Source: Drosophila miranda | Lineage: Eukaryota > Arthropoda > Insecta > Diptera > Drosophilidae | DNA length: 64,000 nt | Direction: 5' to 3' | Assembly (NCBI RefSeq): GCF_003369915.1 | Contig: NC_046673.1 | Location: 11,020,001-11,084,000 of the forward strand | In this document: in pieces, positions 47,441-58,842 of the stretch | How the letters are laid out: each line of letters opens with the position of its first letter | Numbering within the stretch: position 1 is the first letter of the stretch | Notes under the pieces: generated by a model | The model's database searches: none | Told to the model about the DNA's origin: nothing | Seen by the model: only the letters and a program-made list of their open reading frames with translations | Program-made: the position numbers and the translations under genes

Positions 47441-49073
47441 CTATCGGGTTTGTTTTTTGACTTTGAGTTTGGCGGGGGCGTGGCTTGGGGGCTGTTTGCG
47501 CTTGCGCTTGGGCACACTGTCGCTGCTGCTTTGATCAGAATCCTGCTCAACTGCAGGCTTGGGTACCTTTCCTTTCGCTTCCTTTGATTTCCTAGCCTTG
47601 GGCTTTGGCGTTGCCTCAATCGCCTCATCGGATGAATCCGCATTCGCATCTTCATCGTACTCGGCACTCACAAACCCTTTTGCTTTTGCAGACTCTTTTG
47701 TACCTTTTTTGGATGTTGGCTCCGGGTTGCTGTCGCTATCGCTGTCGGAAAAAGCCTGGCTTTCTCCATCGCTGCTATTTTCGTCAAAGTCCATCTGTGC
47801 CTTTTTGGGTTTCTTGGCTGCTTTCTTCGATGTAGGCGGCGGCTTGGCATCGTCGTCAAATTCGATTGTGACAAAGCCTTTTGGTGTATCAATCTCCAGC
47901 GCCGGCTCGACATCACTTGGCTTCGATGTGGGGATTACTGTAGGGACACCCTGTTTTGGTCGAGTAGCGCTGCTTTCGATAAGCGAGAGATCCACAAGAC
48001 CCAGGCTGGTGGGACGGCAGCCAATACATACGCTGGCAATGAATGTTAGCTCGCGTTTTTCCAGTTGACAGCGCCACACTTTGATTTCGCCAGCACTAAA
48101 GGAAGATGCATTAGAAGGGTACTTCGAGGGGGATTCATCCACTCACCTGGACACTGTGACCAGTGTGTTGTTTAAACAAGCCACGGCCTTGACGCGAGCA
48201 GCATAAGCAGGCAGTAGCTTTGGCTGCGACGGATGGCGGGGGGAATAAAAAACGAAATTAGTTCAAGGAAATACGAAAGAAATCCTCCTTGTTACACTCA
48301 CCTCAGCCTCCTTATCGTCTGTGAGGGATATCCAAGCAATACTGCCATTCTCCAGACCCGACAGGCATTCTGTTTCGCCCACCCATGCCACACACATCGG
48401 TCTGGATGGGGTATTGGCTCGCCTCGCCACATTGGCCGTCTTTATGTCCCAGATCTCTAGCACCTGATGGCCAGTCAGGGTGAAATGTTCGCCATCCGTG
48501 GACCAGGAGAGACAGTCAGGTGCCCCACCCAAGGTGGTCTTGCTGTTCAAGTTGGTTCTATAGACGACGCGGCCTTTGACCAAGTTCCAGGTATTCAGAA
48601 TGCGATCGCCGCCCAGGGAGAGGCACAATTTGCTGCTGGGATGGCAACTAATGTGTGTAATGGGCGTGCCAGCATGCGCCTTCTGCCAGTCCCCAGCCAG
48701 AGCCCAACTACCCACGCGAGTGGCCTTCAGTTGTCCATCGGAGCTGCCCGACAAGAGATGCGACATGTCCGGGGCGAAGGACAGCGTGTTTATGGTTCCA
48801 CTGTGCGTGAGCAGGACTTGAGATAGCTTCCGCTGGCGCATGTCGTAGACAAAAATGCGTTCGTCGCTCCCACCGCTCGCCACCCAAGGGCCCTGCACCG
48901 ATATGCATTTGATGGCGCCGGTATGGGACTTGTCTGCAAACGTTTGCTTCAGCAGCATCTTGCTCTCGTCCTTGACCTCCTCCTCAACTATCTGGTAGCC
49001 CAGTAGGTATTCCTCGTAGGTGCCCACAATGATCTCAATGTCTGGGCACATCTCTGCAGTGGAAACTTCTTTC
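47441..49073 (-). pseudogene. PAK1IP1/Mak11-like WD40 gene, copy 1 (start lost)
   Basis: Copy of the gene at 60444-62108, with exons 48302-49073 (5'-truncated), 48147-48223 and 47441-48095. The first codons (MPPL) and everything upstream are replaced by the poly(A) end of a retrotransposon at 49074, so the native start and promoter are gone. Translation could begin only at the internal Met12 (49051). The remaining reading frame is otherwise open. It lacks 7 residues present in copy 2 (a 21-nt in-frame difference near 47826) and differs at a few codons (N/K twice, I/V once). If not transcribed from the element it is a pseudogene; it may be too young to have accumulated stops. Confidence 0.8.
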
Positions 49074-49563
49074 TTTTTTTTATTTTTTTTTTTTAGGATT
49101 TAAGTTACCAAGCTACCCGTGAGTAGCGTGGGATTATTTGGCCGCCCGCCTTTTGAAGGTGGAAATTGCCAAGTCAAAGAATAGAAGATGTTGGAGTACT
49201 GTTTATAGCTTTACATCAATTTCATCGATGAAGTCAATTAGTGTTTGGTACGCGCTGATGTTTTCTTTTTCAAAGCATTTGTAAATATCATTATATTTTC
49301 TTAGAGATGGGAAGTTTTGCCTTGTTGTGTTGTACTTTGTACAATTGAAAATTAAATGCGAGGCGTTATCGATACTATCGCATGTATCACATATGTTACT
49401 AGGAACTACATGCATTTTGGCGAGAGTGTGCCTATCGAATGCGTTACCACTAAGCAGTCTGTTGATTCTTTTAGCGTCAATGGCTTTAAGCTTAGTTTTA
49501 TTTAGGAACCACGGTTTGGATGATGTTGAGGGGAAAAGCGAGCAGTAACCTCGGTGCTTGATA

Positions 49564-50820
49564 CTAGCAAACTCGGCGTATAGCTCGGTAATAGCTATCT
49601 AAAAAACCTGTCCTATCGTGCAGGAAAGCGGCGCTGGAATGCCCATCTGCGACTGACCCATCCGTGTAATAGATTTCAAAACCACCCTTTGTCAGCTGAT
49701 CCTTCTTTTCCCCGTGGAGCAGCATGATACCTGCCTGGTCTATAGCGTGCTTGTTGGGTGCAGAACCCTTGAAAAATTCTAAGTCGGAGCTAATTTTAGT
49801 GCAAAATGAAGCTGTGTTCTCGAAAACCTCAACTCTATCTATTATGCTGCCAAACTCCCGATATGCCTTAGCGTAGCCCGTGTTTAAATCCCTATTTGCT
49901 GACACTGTTTCACTTGCTGGGAGATTAAATGCAAACACCTTAACCAACTCTTTCGCCGCCAGGAATCTCATCCTGTAGTCCGGGGGAAGTTCTCCTGCCA
50001 TGTGATATATGATAGGAACGGGAGTGCAGATTATCAGACCCAGCGACTTTCTGAGGTGATGGTTGCAGTGGGATTTGATTTTGGCCAAGGCAGATTTGGA
50101 CAGGTTGCAGAATGATGAGCACGCGTACTCTAGCCTACTTCTGACAAATGCCTTGTAAAATATAAGCCCTCTTTTGGGGCTGATACCATAGTGACACCCA
50201 CTGAGTAATCTGAGAAATGCACAGTTTCTGTTCGATTCCGAGATGGCCAGATCAATGTGACCAGAGGCTGAGTTGTTTGCTGAGATAGTCCTGCCTAGGT
50301 ATTTGATCTGCTCTACTTGTCTGATCTCAACTCCTTGATGCGAGATATTTAGCGCAGCTCTACGATTGTTGAAGTAAATCACTTTAGACTTCACCGGATT
50401 GAATGACAGGTTTAGCCTATTGCATTTTTCTTGGAACTTATCTATACTGTCTTCCAGCACACCTTTCGCAATGGATACGTCTTTATGAAAACAAACTATG
50501 AAAAAGTCATCAGCATACTCGCTTTTGCCCTTTATGAGAATTCGTCTGTTAAGGAAGCTGGAGATCCAAGCCGTGAGGCTTGTATTGAACCGCATATCCC
50601 TCATCCTGTGCTCGAGTGTGTCCACTCTTACGCAGTCGAACGCTCTTTGTAAATCTAGGCAAGCTGCGACAACCTGACAACCCCTCGCCTTCAGCGCCAG
50701 AACTTTGTTGATAAGGTCGTTGATGCAAAGAGCCGTGGACCTGTTTCTCCTGAAGGCATAGGACCTGACCGGCAGCAGGTCACAGTTTGATATGTGCTCG
50801 TCCAACTTCAACTTTATCAA
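49564..50820 (-). CDS. retrotransposon ORF2 fragment: RT and RNase H start
   Basis: This 418-codon open frame begins mid-RT. It has the conserved AFRRNRST and CLDLQRAFDCV (catalytic Asp), then jumps to EYADDFFIVCF (YADD active site). The intervening template-binding and 'PQG' blocks are missing, so an internal deletion has occurred. After RT thumb-like sequence comes IYYTDGSVADG, the first catalytic Asp of RNase H, followed by a truncation. Not functional as reverse transcriptase. Confidence 0.9.
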   Translation of the reverse strand: MIKLKLDEHISNCDLLPVRSYAFRRNRSTALCINDLINKVLALKARGCQVVAACLDLQRAFDCVRVDTLEHRMRDMRFNTSLTAWISSFLNRRILIKGKSEYADDFFIVCFHKDVSIAKGVLEDSIDKFQEKCNRLNLSFNPVKSKVIYFNNRRAALNISHQGVEIRQVEQIKYLGRTISANNSASGHIDLAISESNRNCAFLRLLSGCHYGISPKRGLIFYKAFVRSRLEYACSSFCNLSKSALAKIKSHCNHHLRKSLGLIICTPVPIIYHMAGELPPDYRMRFLAAKELVKVFAFNLPASETVSANRDLNTGYAKAYREFGSIIDRVEVFENTASFCTKISSDLEFFKGSAPNKHAIDQAGIMLLHGEKKDQLTKGGFEIYYTDGSVADGHSSAAFLHDRTGFLDSYYRAIRRVC

Positions 50821-52205
50821 CCCCTCACTTTTATCCTGCGCCAGACTTCAGGGATGACGCCACTCAGCCATACTTTATTTATAATTTCAAAAATGTCTTG
50901 TTTTTTCCCACTTGGTAGCTTTTGAAGCATCCTGAACAAGATGCCATCAGGGCCTCTAGCCGAATTGGGGTTCCTGGTGTTTAGGAAGGCCAGGAATTCT
51001 TCCAGTTCCAGGGGTTCCGGGTCGTCTGGTCCTAACAAAGGGGCAGGAATTTTCTTAGGGGGCCTACTGTTTGACGTGGATGGGGTTACTTTAACCATAT
51101 TGAGAAAGTTTTTGTCATCTTCGTTCGTCCATTTGTTCCCTACATTTTTGATTTGACCGTATTTTTTGATGTTCTTCACCCTGCTCCACATAGAGGGCGA
51201 TGAGGAGACCTCTTCTATAAACTTGGAAAAGTTGCGCTTTTTAAGATTTTTTACGTGATTTTGTAGATTTTTGTCAGCTTCTAAGGTTGCTCTGGCATCA
51301 GCCAATTTTTTGGTGAGGTAGAATTTTTGCCTGCAAGCATTTCTCACGCGAAAAAGTTTTTCCGTTTCCTCGTTCCACCATTTCTTAGCAACGTACTTGT
51401 TCTTGCTTGGGAATGTGACCGTGTTTTTTAAGGTCAGGGATTTCACTTTTTCATTGAGCTCCTCCAGATTTGAGAAATCACTTGCACCCAGAATCCGGGC
51501 TATTCTGTTGTGAAGGATCTTCTTGCCTTGGAGGGGGGCATTTAGGCCTTGCACTGATAATACAATTGGGAAGTGGTTGCTGTTCGTAATTTTTGTTTTG
51601 AGGACTTGCCAGTTAATAGTTCCATTTCTGTAGTTCGAAAAAGAAAGGTCAAGAACGGAGAATTGAGATGGGCTCCTGGAGAAGGTTGGCGAACCGTCGT
51701 TTAGGCAGATAAATCCGGCCTCCCGGGTGGAATTCTCAATGCTGCGACCCTTGCGATCACAGATCGGACTTCCCCAGATAGAAGACCTAGCGTTGAAGTC
51801 CCCGCCCACTATTGAGGGTATGTCAAGCGAAGCCGCGAATTCGAAAAACTTTTTTGTGCCCGATTTAAACTGTGAAACTGTTGTTGATGGCGGTGCATAT
51901 ATGCTAAAAATATTGAAATTGCTCTTGAGGTTTAATGTTTTTATTCCTAAAATTTCCAAGTCGTTCTCTATTTTTAAAATGCTGAATTGAATGTTTTTCC
52001 TGACGTAGATGCCAACCCCGCCGTAGCCGTCCTCTCTGGGCCTGCAGAAAAAGTTATAGTCTAAAATGCTGCAGTCCGCGTTGTTCAACACCCAAATCTC
52101 TGAGAGGATGGCAATATCTATTGCGTTCTTGTCTAGGAACATTGAAAGGAGCTGTTTGTTGTTGTTGTGTGTCAGACTTTGAATATTTAGCTGAAGAATC
52201 TTCAT
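50817..52205 (-). CDS. retrotransposon ORF2 fragment: APE endonuclease and RT start
   Basis: A 462-codon frame. The apurinic-endonuclease-like domain shows LQLNIQS, LSEIW, IYAPPS, GGDFNARSSIWG and VLDLSFSN, with the terminal SDH-type motif as SNHFPI. It continues to the RT N-terminal block (NSARGPDGILFRML, VWLSGVIPEVWR), where a deletion shifts the frame into the next ORF. In full-length relatives this is one continuous protein used for target-primed reverse transcription. Confidence 0.9.
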   Translation of the reverse strand: MKILQLNIQSLTHNNNKQLLSMFLDKNAIDIAILSEIWVLNNADCSILDYNFFCRPREDGYGGVGIYVRKNIQFSILKIENDLEILGIKTLNLKSNFNIFSIYAPPSTTVSQFKSGTKKFFEFAASLDIPSIVGGDFNARSSIWGSPICDRKGRSIENSTREAGFICLNDGSPTFSRSPSQFSVLDLSFSNYRNGTINWQVLKTKITNSNHFPIVLSVQGLNAPLQGKKILHNRIARILGASDFSNLEELNEKVKSLTLKNTVTFPSKNKYVAKKWWNEETEKLFRVRNACRQKFYLTKKLADARATLEADKNLQNHVKNLKKRNFSKFIEEVSSSPSMWSRVKNIKKYGQIKNVGNKWTNEDDKNFLNMVKVTPSTSNSRPPKKIPAPLLGPDDPEPLELEEFLAFLNTRNPNSARGPDGILFRMLQKLPSGKKQDIFEIINKVWLSGVIPEVWRRIKVRG

Positions 52206-52386
52206 TGTTGGATGTTTTGAGAACCAACTGCCATCCCTTGGGCAATCCTACGCTTATCTAGTTCTGCGTTGGAAGCATTGACAAATTCTCTAATTTCCTT
52301 AATAAATTTATTCGCTAAAGAATCCCCTTTAATGATGTTGTTTGGATCAATCAGGAACGCTGTGAGTTTGGCTCCTAGTGCGTTTA
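52202..52386 (-). pseudogene. retrotransposon ORF1 C-terminal remnant
   Basis: About 60 codons (LNALGAKLTAFLIDPNN...) end 4 bp inside the start of ORF2, the usual ORF1/ORF2 overlap of non-LTR elements. It is cut at 52386 where HDAC6 5'-UTR sequence begins, so most of ORF1 and the 5' UTR/internal promoter are missing. Confidence 0.75.
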
Positions 52387-52493
52387 GCAGTGAATCAACG
52401 CGTCCGCCCACAAGTCGCTGGAATCAGTGCACCGGGCCAGATATCCAGCATCAATTCCAGTTCCAAACTCTCATACAGCAAGAGAGAAAAAAA

Positions 52494-55400
52494 ATGGTAA
52501 GTGTCTTTTGCCATGGAGTCGCTTTTACCAAATGCGGCAATGGCCATAACACCCACACACGCGCGCTCACACCAAAAACCAAACACTCACCCAATAGATA
52601 TATGTACATAGTATGTACATATGTATGTATGAGCCAAGCTCCCAGGCCAAGTCCAAGTCCCCCCGAGTGCCAGCCAGTGTCTGTGCTGAGTTCGTAGTCA
52701 TCAGGTGCCCCGCTCTAATGTGCCACAAAACGGAGCGAAATTAATTTATAATTTTCGTTAATTTAGAATCGTTCGCTGCATCAACAGTCCCCCACCGCCG
52801 TACCGCTTAAACCGCAGCCACAGCCCACAAGCAGGCGTAATCAGCCATTATCAAGTGCTGTTTGCAGTGTAGAGTAGAGTGGACCCAGAGTTCAGGCAAA
52901 AGGTGCGACGGTGTACAGTGAAAGGTCCCTTGAACGGACCCGCAGGGTTTCAACTATTAAATGGATGCTACCGAGCTCATAGTTTCAGAGTAGAACCTTT
53001 TAAGGACTGTCAAAAGATCTCGAAATAGATCTCTATTCAAAAAAATAGTTTATAAATGAACAGATCGAGATGAAATAATGTGAATCTGGGACTAATCCAC
53101 ACACAAAACCATCACAAAATCTCTTGTGAAATGTGTGCCAAATTCTAGATCGAAGAGTATATCCCCTGATATAAATGTCACGTACAATATCTCGTGTTTA
53201 CTTATGTAGTGTTCATGCATAGTCGAAATTTACGAATGATTTCCGGGCGGGGAGGAGCTCCACACACACACAGACCCACACAAACCTAATCCACACAAAA
53301 TCCCAATACAATCTCTAAATTTATTCGCACAGAGCTCACCGATCGTAACGCGACGTGGGGCGCAGCAGGCAAAGATACAAACCCGCGCCATGGCTATGAA
53401 GTCGAGTTCGAATTCGACTGCGACTGCGGCATCGTCGTCATCGTCGGGAGCGATCAAAAGCAGCAGCGTCGGCGCCGAGCTGCCCAAACGGAGCGAAACC
53501 CTCTTGGAGGCAAAACGTCGCGCTCGAAACATGCTCAAGAACCAAGGCAATCCACCAGCCATGCAGGAAACTGTGACGGATATATTCCAGACAGTGAGTA
53601 CGCCCTGAATCTGACTCTGAATCCTGAATGCCATGCCAGGCCTTATATTCACTCATTTCGAAACCCCATTTCAGGCTGTCAAGTCGCGGCCTCTGGTGCG
53701 CGAAGAAACGGCTCTGGTCTACCATCAGTCGATGGAGCAGCATTGCTGCCGCTGGGATCCAAAACATTTAAAGTGTCCGGATCGGTTTAATCGCGTTTTG
53801 GATCGGTAAGCTGTCAACTTACCCAAAAACAAAGAAGTCCCTAACTTCTGGTTTCGTGTCGCAGCTGCAACGAGCTGAAGCTATTGGATCGCTGCCTGCC
53901 AGTGTCCGCCAGGCTGGCCACCAAACAGGAGATATTCCGGCTGCATACGGCCCAGCATTTTGAACTGTTGGAGCAGACGTCCGAAGTGTGCGACGACCAG
54001 AGCATGGAGGAGCTTAGCTCTCGCTTTGATTCAATATACATACATCCGGTGAGAGAAATCGATAATGAGGACGGGCTCCCCTTTGTTTCGTATTCCATAT
54101 TTACATATTTATTTATATTTTTATGCATATAGAGGAGCTTCAATTGGATTAGATTAGATGGGGGAATACTATAGAAATTATGGCATATTCATGAGACTCT
54201 ACAAATGGCCCCGCCTCCTCCGTATACATTCGGAATCAGCGGCCTACTGTCTAAAAAATTGTATAAATTCTGCCTAGCTAGTGCTCTAATCTTCGAGCTA
54301 AAAGCGTACTTCACGATCGATACGGTCATGTCGTTTTCGGATAAACAATAGACTTTTTCATATCCAAGTGATTGAAGCCACTGAGCCATGTGATTCCCTA
54401 TGGCTTCCCTATGGCTTTCAAGCAAATTTTTACCATTGAAATTGATGGTGTAGAGTTCCCATAGTATTTACGAAGCTTAGTTCGGGTTTGAGTAGAGATC
54501 CTTGAACAGAACTCACTTTTCTCCTCGAATTAGATATCTATATATAGTATTTGTGGTTTGATCTGTGATAACCTCTCTATAACGTACTGTTCTCCCCACT
54601 CTAGTCCACATTTCAGTGCTCTTTGCTTGCCAGCGGATCCACCATTGATCTGGTGGATTCTATAATTACGGGCAAGGCGCAGAACGGCATGGCCATCATC
54701 CGACCGCCAGGGCATCATGCCATGAAGGCCGAATTCAATGGCTATTGTTTCTTCAACAATGTGGCCTTGGCCGCTCAGCATGCCCTTGACGTACATAAGC
54801 TGGAGCGCATCCTGATCCTTGACTACGATGTCCATCATGGTCAGGGCACACAGCGCTTCTTCTACAACGATCCCAGGTGAGAGATTTTGATCCATAAAAT
54901 AGGGTGCTGTATTTCTCTATACATCGCTTCGAGCACGGCGCCTTCTGGCCACATCTGCAGGAGTCGGACTACCATGCCATAGGCGAGGGCCCTGGCCTGG
55001 GCTTCAACTTCAATGTGCCGCTCAATGAGACAGGAATGGGCGACGGGGACTACATGGCCATCTTCCAGCAGCTGCTACTGCCCGTGGCAATGGAGTACCA
55101 GCCGGAACTGATCATCGTCTCGGCCGGCTATGATGCGGCCCTGGGCTGTCCCGAGGGTGAAATGCAGGTGACGCCCGCCTTCTATGCGCATCTGCTCAAT
55201 CCGCTGCTCCGACTGGCCGACTCCCGTGTGGCCGTCGTGCTCGAAGGAGGCTACTGCCTTGAATCTCTGGCCGAGGGAGCGGCCCTCACGATGCGCACCC
55301 TGCTGGGTGATCCCTGCCCCGTGCTGGTCGAGCCGCTGCTCCCGCCGAAGCGTTCGATGTCCAAATCCATTCTCAACTGCATATTTGCTCACCGGCCGTA

Positions 55401-58297
55401 CTGGCGTTGCCTACAGCTGCAGGGTACCTACGATCCATCAGAGCTGAAGACCAAGGATCGGAATCGGGACTTGCATATTGTAGAACGTGCATGGGTTGGC
55501 GGACCGCCACCCGTTACCGTTTATCCGACGCGGGACACCTCCGTGCAACACCTCATTCCCGTTGCGGTAGTGGCCGGTAACACGGCCCGATTGCACCGAC
55601 TGCGGCTGGAGACCATTCTGACGGTTCCTGCAGTTCGTGTGTGCTACGCTTACAATCCCGAGATGATGGAACACCGCAACCTGGACGACCTGGGCCATCC
55701 GGAACAGCCGAAGCGCATCCAGTTCATACACAAAATGCACGAGGATTATCAGCTGCTCGGCCGCATGAAGCAGCTGTCTGCGCGGGCGGCCACCACCGAC
55801 GAGATCTGTCTGGCGCACAGTCGCTCCCACGTAAACACAATGCGGCGGGTGCTGGGCCGAGACAAGGAGGATCTCCAGGCGCAGGCAGCGACCTACAATT
55901 CAGTATACTTGCATCCGGCCACGTTTGGTTGCGCCACCCTGGCCGCTGGATCCGTTCTCCAGGCGGTAGACAGTGTGCTCCGCGGGGAGTCCCGCAGTGC
56001 GATCTGCAATGTCCGTCCGCCTGGCCACCATGCGGAGCCGGACCAGCCGCACGGTTTCTGCATCTTCAACAATGTTGCCATTGCCGCCCAGTACGCCATC
56101 CGGGAGTTTGGCCTGAAGCGTGTGCTAATCCTCGACTGGGATGTCCACCACGGCAATGGCACCCAGCACATTTTCGAGTCAAATCCGAAGGTACTGTACA
56201 TCAGCGTCCATCGCTACGAGAACGGAACATTCTTCCCGAAGGGCCCCGACGGCAACTACGATGTGGTGGGCAAGCATGCGGGAGCCGGCTTTAATGTCAA
56301 TATACCATGGAATAAGGTGAGTCTTCTCTTTAGACTCTCCATCTCTCTTGTGCTCTCCTTGGCTCATTCATTTGTTTGACTTACAGAAGGGCATGGGGGA
56401 TCTGGAGTACGCTTTGGCCTTCCAGCAGATCGTAATGCCAATTGCGTACGAGTTCCAGCCGGAACTGGTGCTCGTGTCGGCGGGCTTCGATGCGGCCATC
56501 GGGGATCCTCTAGGGGGCTGCAAAGTCTCGCCCGAGGGCTACGGTCTGTTCACCCACTGGCTGTCTGCCCTGGCCGGTGGCCGGATAGTTGTGTGCCTCG
56601 AAGGCGGCTACAATGTCAACTCCATTTCGTATGCGATGACCATGTGCACAAAGACGCTGTTGGGGGATCCGGTGCCGACGCCACAGCTGGGGGTGGTTGC
56701 CCTGACAAGGCCGCCGACAACGGCCTTCCAGAGCTGCCTGGAGACGCTACAGTGCTGCGTGGAGGTGCAGCGTCAGTATTGGAAGTCGCTGGAGTTTGTT
56801 GGCTACCGGCTGCCGCATGGCTACCAGATTGGGGAGAACAACAACGAGGATTTTCTTGCCGCTTCCTTGCTGAAGTTGAATATTTCAAGTGACGATGCCC
56901 AGGGCGCGGCGGGCGGCCCCACCGACGGCGATCAGGCCGATCCAGGGCAGGAACGGCCCAGCGACAGCAAGCCCAAAGTCAAGGTAAAGCCGCCCAATCA
57001 TTCAACGGCCGCGCCAGAGGAGGTACGATGAGATTCGAGCACGGATGCAGGACGGAGAAACCAAACTCAGAACTAATCTGCCATCTTTTCCGTCCAATCT
57101 CTTTCTTCTTGTTCTTTCTGTGTTTCTCTATCTCCCTCATTGCTGCGCTCTGTATCTCTCTCTCTTTCTCTCTCTGTCTAACAATCATAAATAACATGGT
57201 GGTGGTCGCGCATGCGCTGGCAGATGTTTGCCATTCCCCGAGCAAGACTTGTCCGCACATGAGAATGCTACGACCGGAGCTAGTGCCGCAATGTAAGCAA
57301 CAACTAAATCCCCGCCGTTTCTCCTGCTCCTCCATCCTGGCCCTCTTTTACCAGTATGATTTTGGCCCCGAAAAAACCAAAGTAGCATGAAGAAGGGAGT
57401 TGCTAGAATCAATTAGTTTTAAATCAAGTCATGAACAAAATTACCGGCTATATGAGTGAAAAAATCGGGAAAACAACGACCAAAATTGTTTATATGTATA
57501 TTATAAATATATACATATATTCTTGATTTAAGAAGCTCCCCGGACTCTCGCCTGTTTTATTCAAACTGAGTTCTGACTGTCTTAATGTCGAGCCTCGTGC
57601 GCTGTGACCTCTTTTTTTTTTATAAATTAACAGAAAATTGTTTAGCTGGCTAGAAAGCTATCCAAACTTTCGTTTTTAATTGTAATTGCGCTCAAGCCCC
57701 AAGTCGTTTGTAATTTTTCTTAGTTTTGTAAAGTTTGTATAGTTTTCTTTCTTCCTTCTGTTCCATACCCACTTATATTGGCTATTTGGTCCTTCAGGTG
57801 TTTTGATGTTTGTGTTGCTTTATCGTTTGCTATTTTGCATTGTGTGATTTTCGTACGTTTTCCTACTTTTATGTACTCGTTTTAATCGTAATGATTTCTG
57901 TACCATTCTACCATCCACAGCAATAAACACGAGGGCGCCGTGCGGCGAGTGCATCTCTAGGTCGGAGAACTGGATGTGTTTGAGCTGTCATTATATTGGC
58001 TGTGGGCGCTACGTGGGCCGGCACATGCAGAGGCACTGCGAGGCTCTCGAACATACACTGGTGATGCGCTTACAGGACCATGCCGTGTGGTGCTATGTGT
58101 GCGGCGTTTACCTCGATAGTCCGCGACTCTTCGAATACAAGAATCGGGCGCATCAGGACAAATACGGGAGACCGCTGGCCTGGCGCTATCCCTGTGCGAA
58201 GCGTGCCGATGGCTGTTATCCGTTGGATCCCGAATCGGATTCGGAGGAGGAGGCCGATCATATTGCCAATGGGAGCTATCTCCAGGAGGCCCAGTGA
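52494..58297 (+). pseudogene. HDAC6, copy 2 (promoterless, broken)
   Basis: Exons by homology: 52494-52496, 53333-53593, 53675-53805, 53865-54048, 54605-54876, 54903-56316, 56387-57022, 57224-57292 and 57921-58297. Lesions: (1) intron 5 is 26 nt (54877-54902) after a 33-nt deletion, far below the usual fly minimum, so retention is expected and TGA at 54878-54880 would end the protein after ~284 aa inside deacetylase domain 1; (2) exon 8 has four Cs instead of five (57236-57239), shifting frame to a TGA at 57260-57262 and removing the ZnF-UBP. Only ~107 bp of upstream HDAC6 sequence remains, joined to retrotransposon. Amino-acid changes against copy 1 include G-E and E-K (exon 3), L-F (exon 4), D-G (exon 6) and N-S (exon 9). 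Confidence 0.9.
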
Positions 58298-58650
58298 CCC
58301 TTGCTGTTACGCGTCCTGCACGCCCTCACAGATTATATGTGCACGTTGTGCCCACCATTCAGACACATACTCCAGTTCCTGGTCGAGCACATGTGGCCGC
58401 TCCTGGAACGCACTTACCTTAAGATTATACAATTTTTTTTGGGCAATTAAGACAGACACGTACGTACTCGGCCTATACTCTCTCCCTCGTTCCCCTTTGG
58501 ATACAAACGAGCGCGTCAACCGCGCGCTTGTTACATAAATTAATTGTTGCATGGGAGCTGTTTGTTGGCGGTTCCCTTTAATGAAAAAAAAACCCTAAGC
58601 GAATAGAAATTGTTAATGTTATGATGAACTAATAATTATATTACATGTGT

Positions 58651-58656
58651 AATAAA
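58651..58656 (+). terminator. HDAC6 copy 2 polyadenylation signal
   Basis: AATAAA, the counterpart of 45636-45641. Confidence 0.5.
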
Positions 58657-58842
58657 GATGTCCAGTGTTAAGCAACTATAAGCAGAGTGTTGCTCGAGGG
58701 ACAAACGTTTCCCTTTCCAGCCAGCACAGAGGAATAACAACCAAAAACAGATGAATGCCTGGGGCATTGGTATCGGTGGCATCGACTTTTATTATCCTAA
58801 AGAGTCATCGTTTAAGTTCTATGCCACTTTCTGATCCTCCTG

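Larger units (their letters stand above)
39338..49073 (+). repeat. tandem duplication unit 1 (9.7 kb)
   Basis: Near-identical to 52387-62097 in the same orientation. Homology starts at GCAGTGAATCAACG upstream of HDAC6 and ends at GAAACTTCTTTC inside the PAK1IP1-like first exon. Offsets run from 13,049 at the left to 13,024 at the right because of small indels. More than two dozen substitutions are visible by eye, so the units are distinct but young. Unit 1 holds an intact HDAC6 and a decapitated PAK1IP1-like gene. Confidence 0.97.
49074..52386 (-). mobile_element. defective I-clade-like non-LTR retrotransposon at duplication junction
   Basis: A minus-strand LINE of ~3.3 kb. Its 3' end is an A-rich tail (plus-strand T run 49074-49094). 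Its 5' end is truncated inside ORF1 (52386). ORF2 parts in order: APE endonuclease, reverse transcriptase start, RT with YADD box, RNase H start, then a CxxC-H-C terminal knuckle (49203-49415, ICDTCDSIDNASHLIFNC). Frame joins at ~50817 and the loss of the RT block between RRILIKG and YADD show internal deletions, and the RNase H core is missing. EN-RT-RNH order points to the I/LOA/R1 group; I favour I-like. The element exactly fills the space between duplication units. Confidence 0.93.

Noticed and set aside
47559..48068. Plus-strand ORFs opposite the PAK1IP1-like tail
   Set aside because: They mirror the Lys/Asp/Ser-rich coding tail on the other strand; no start context or conservation signal.
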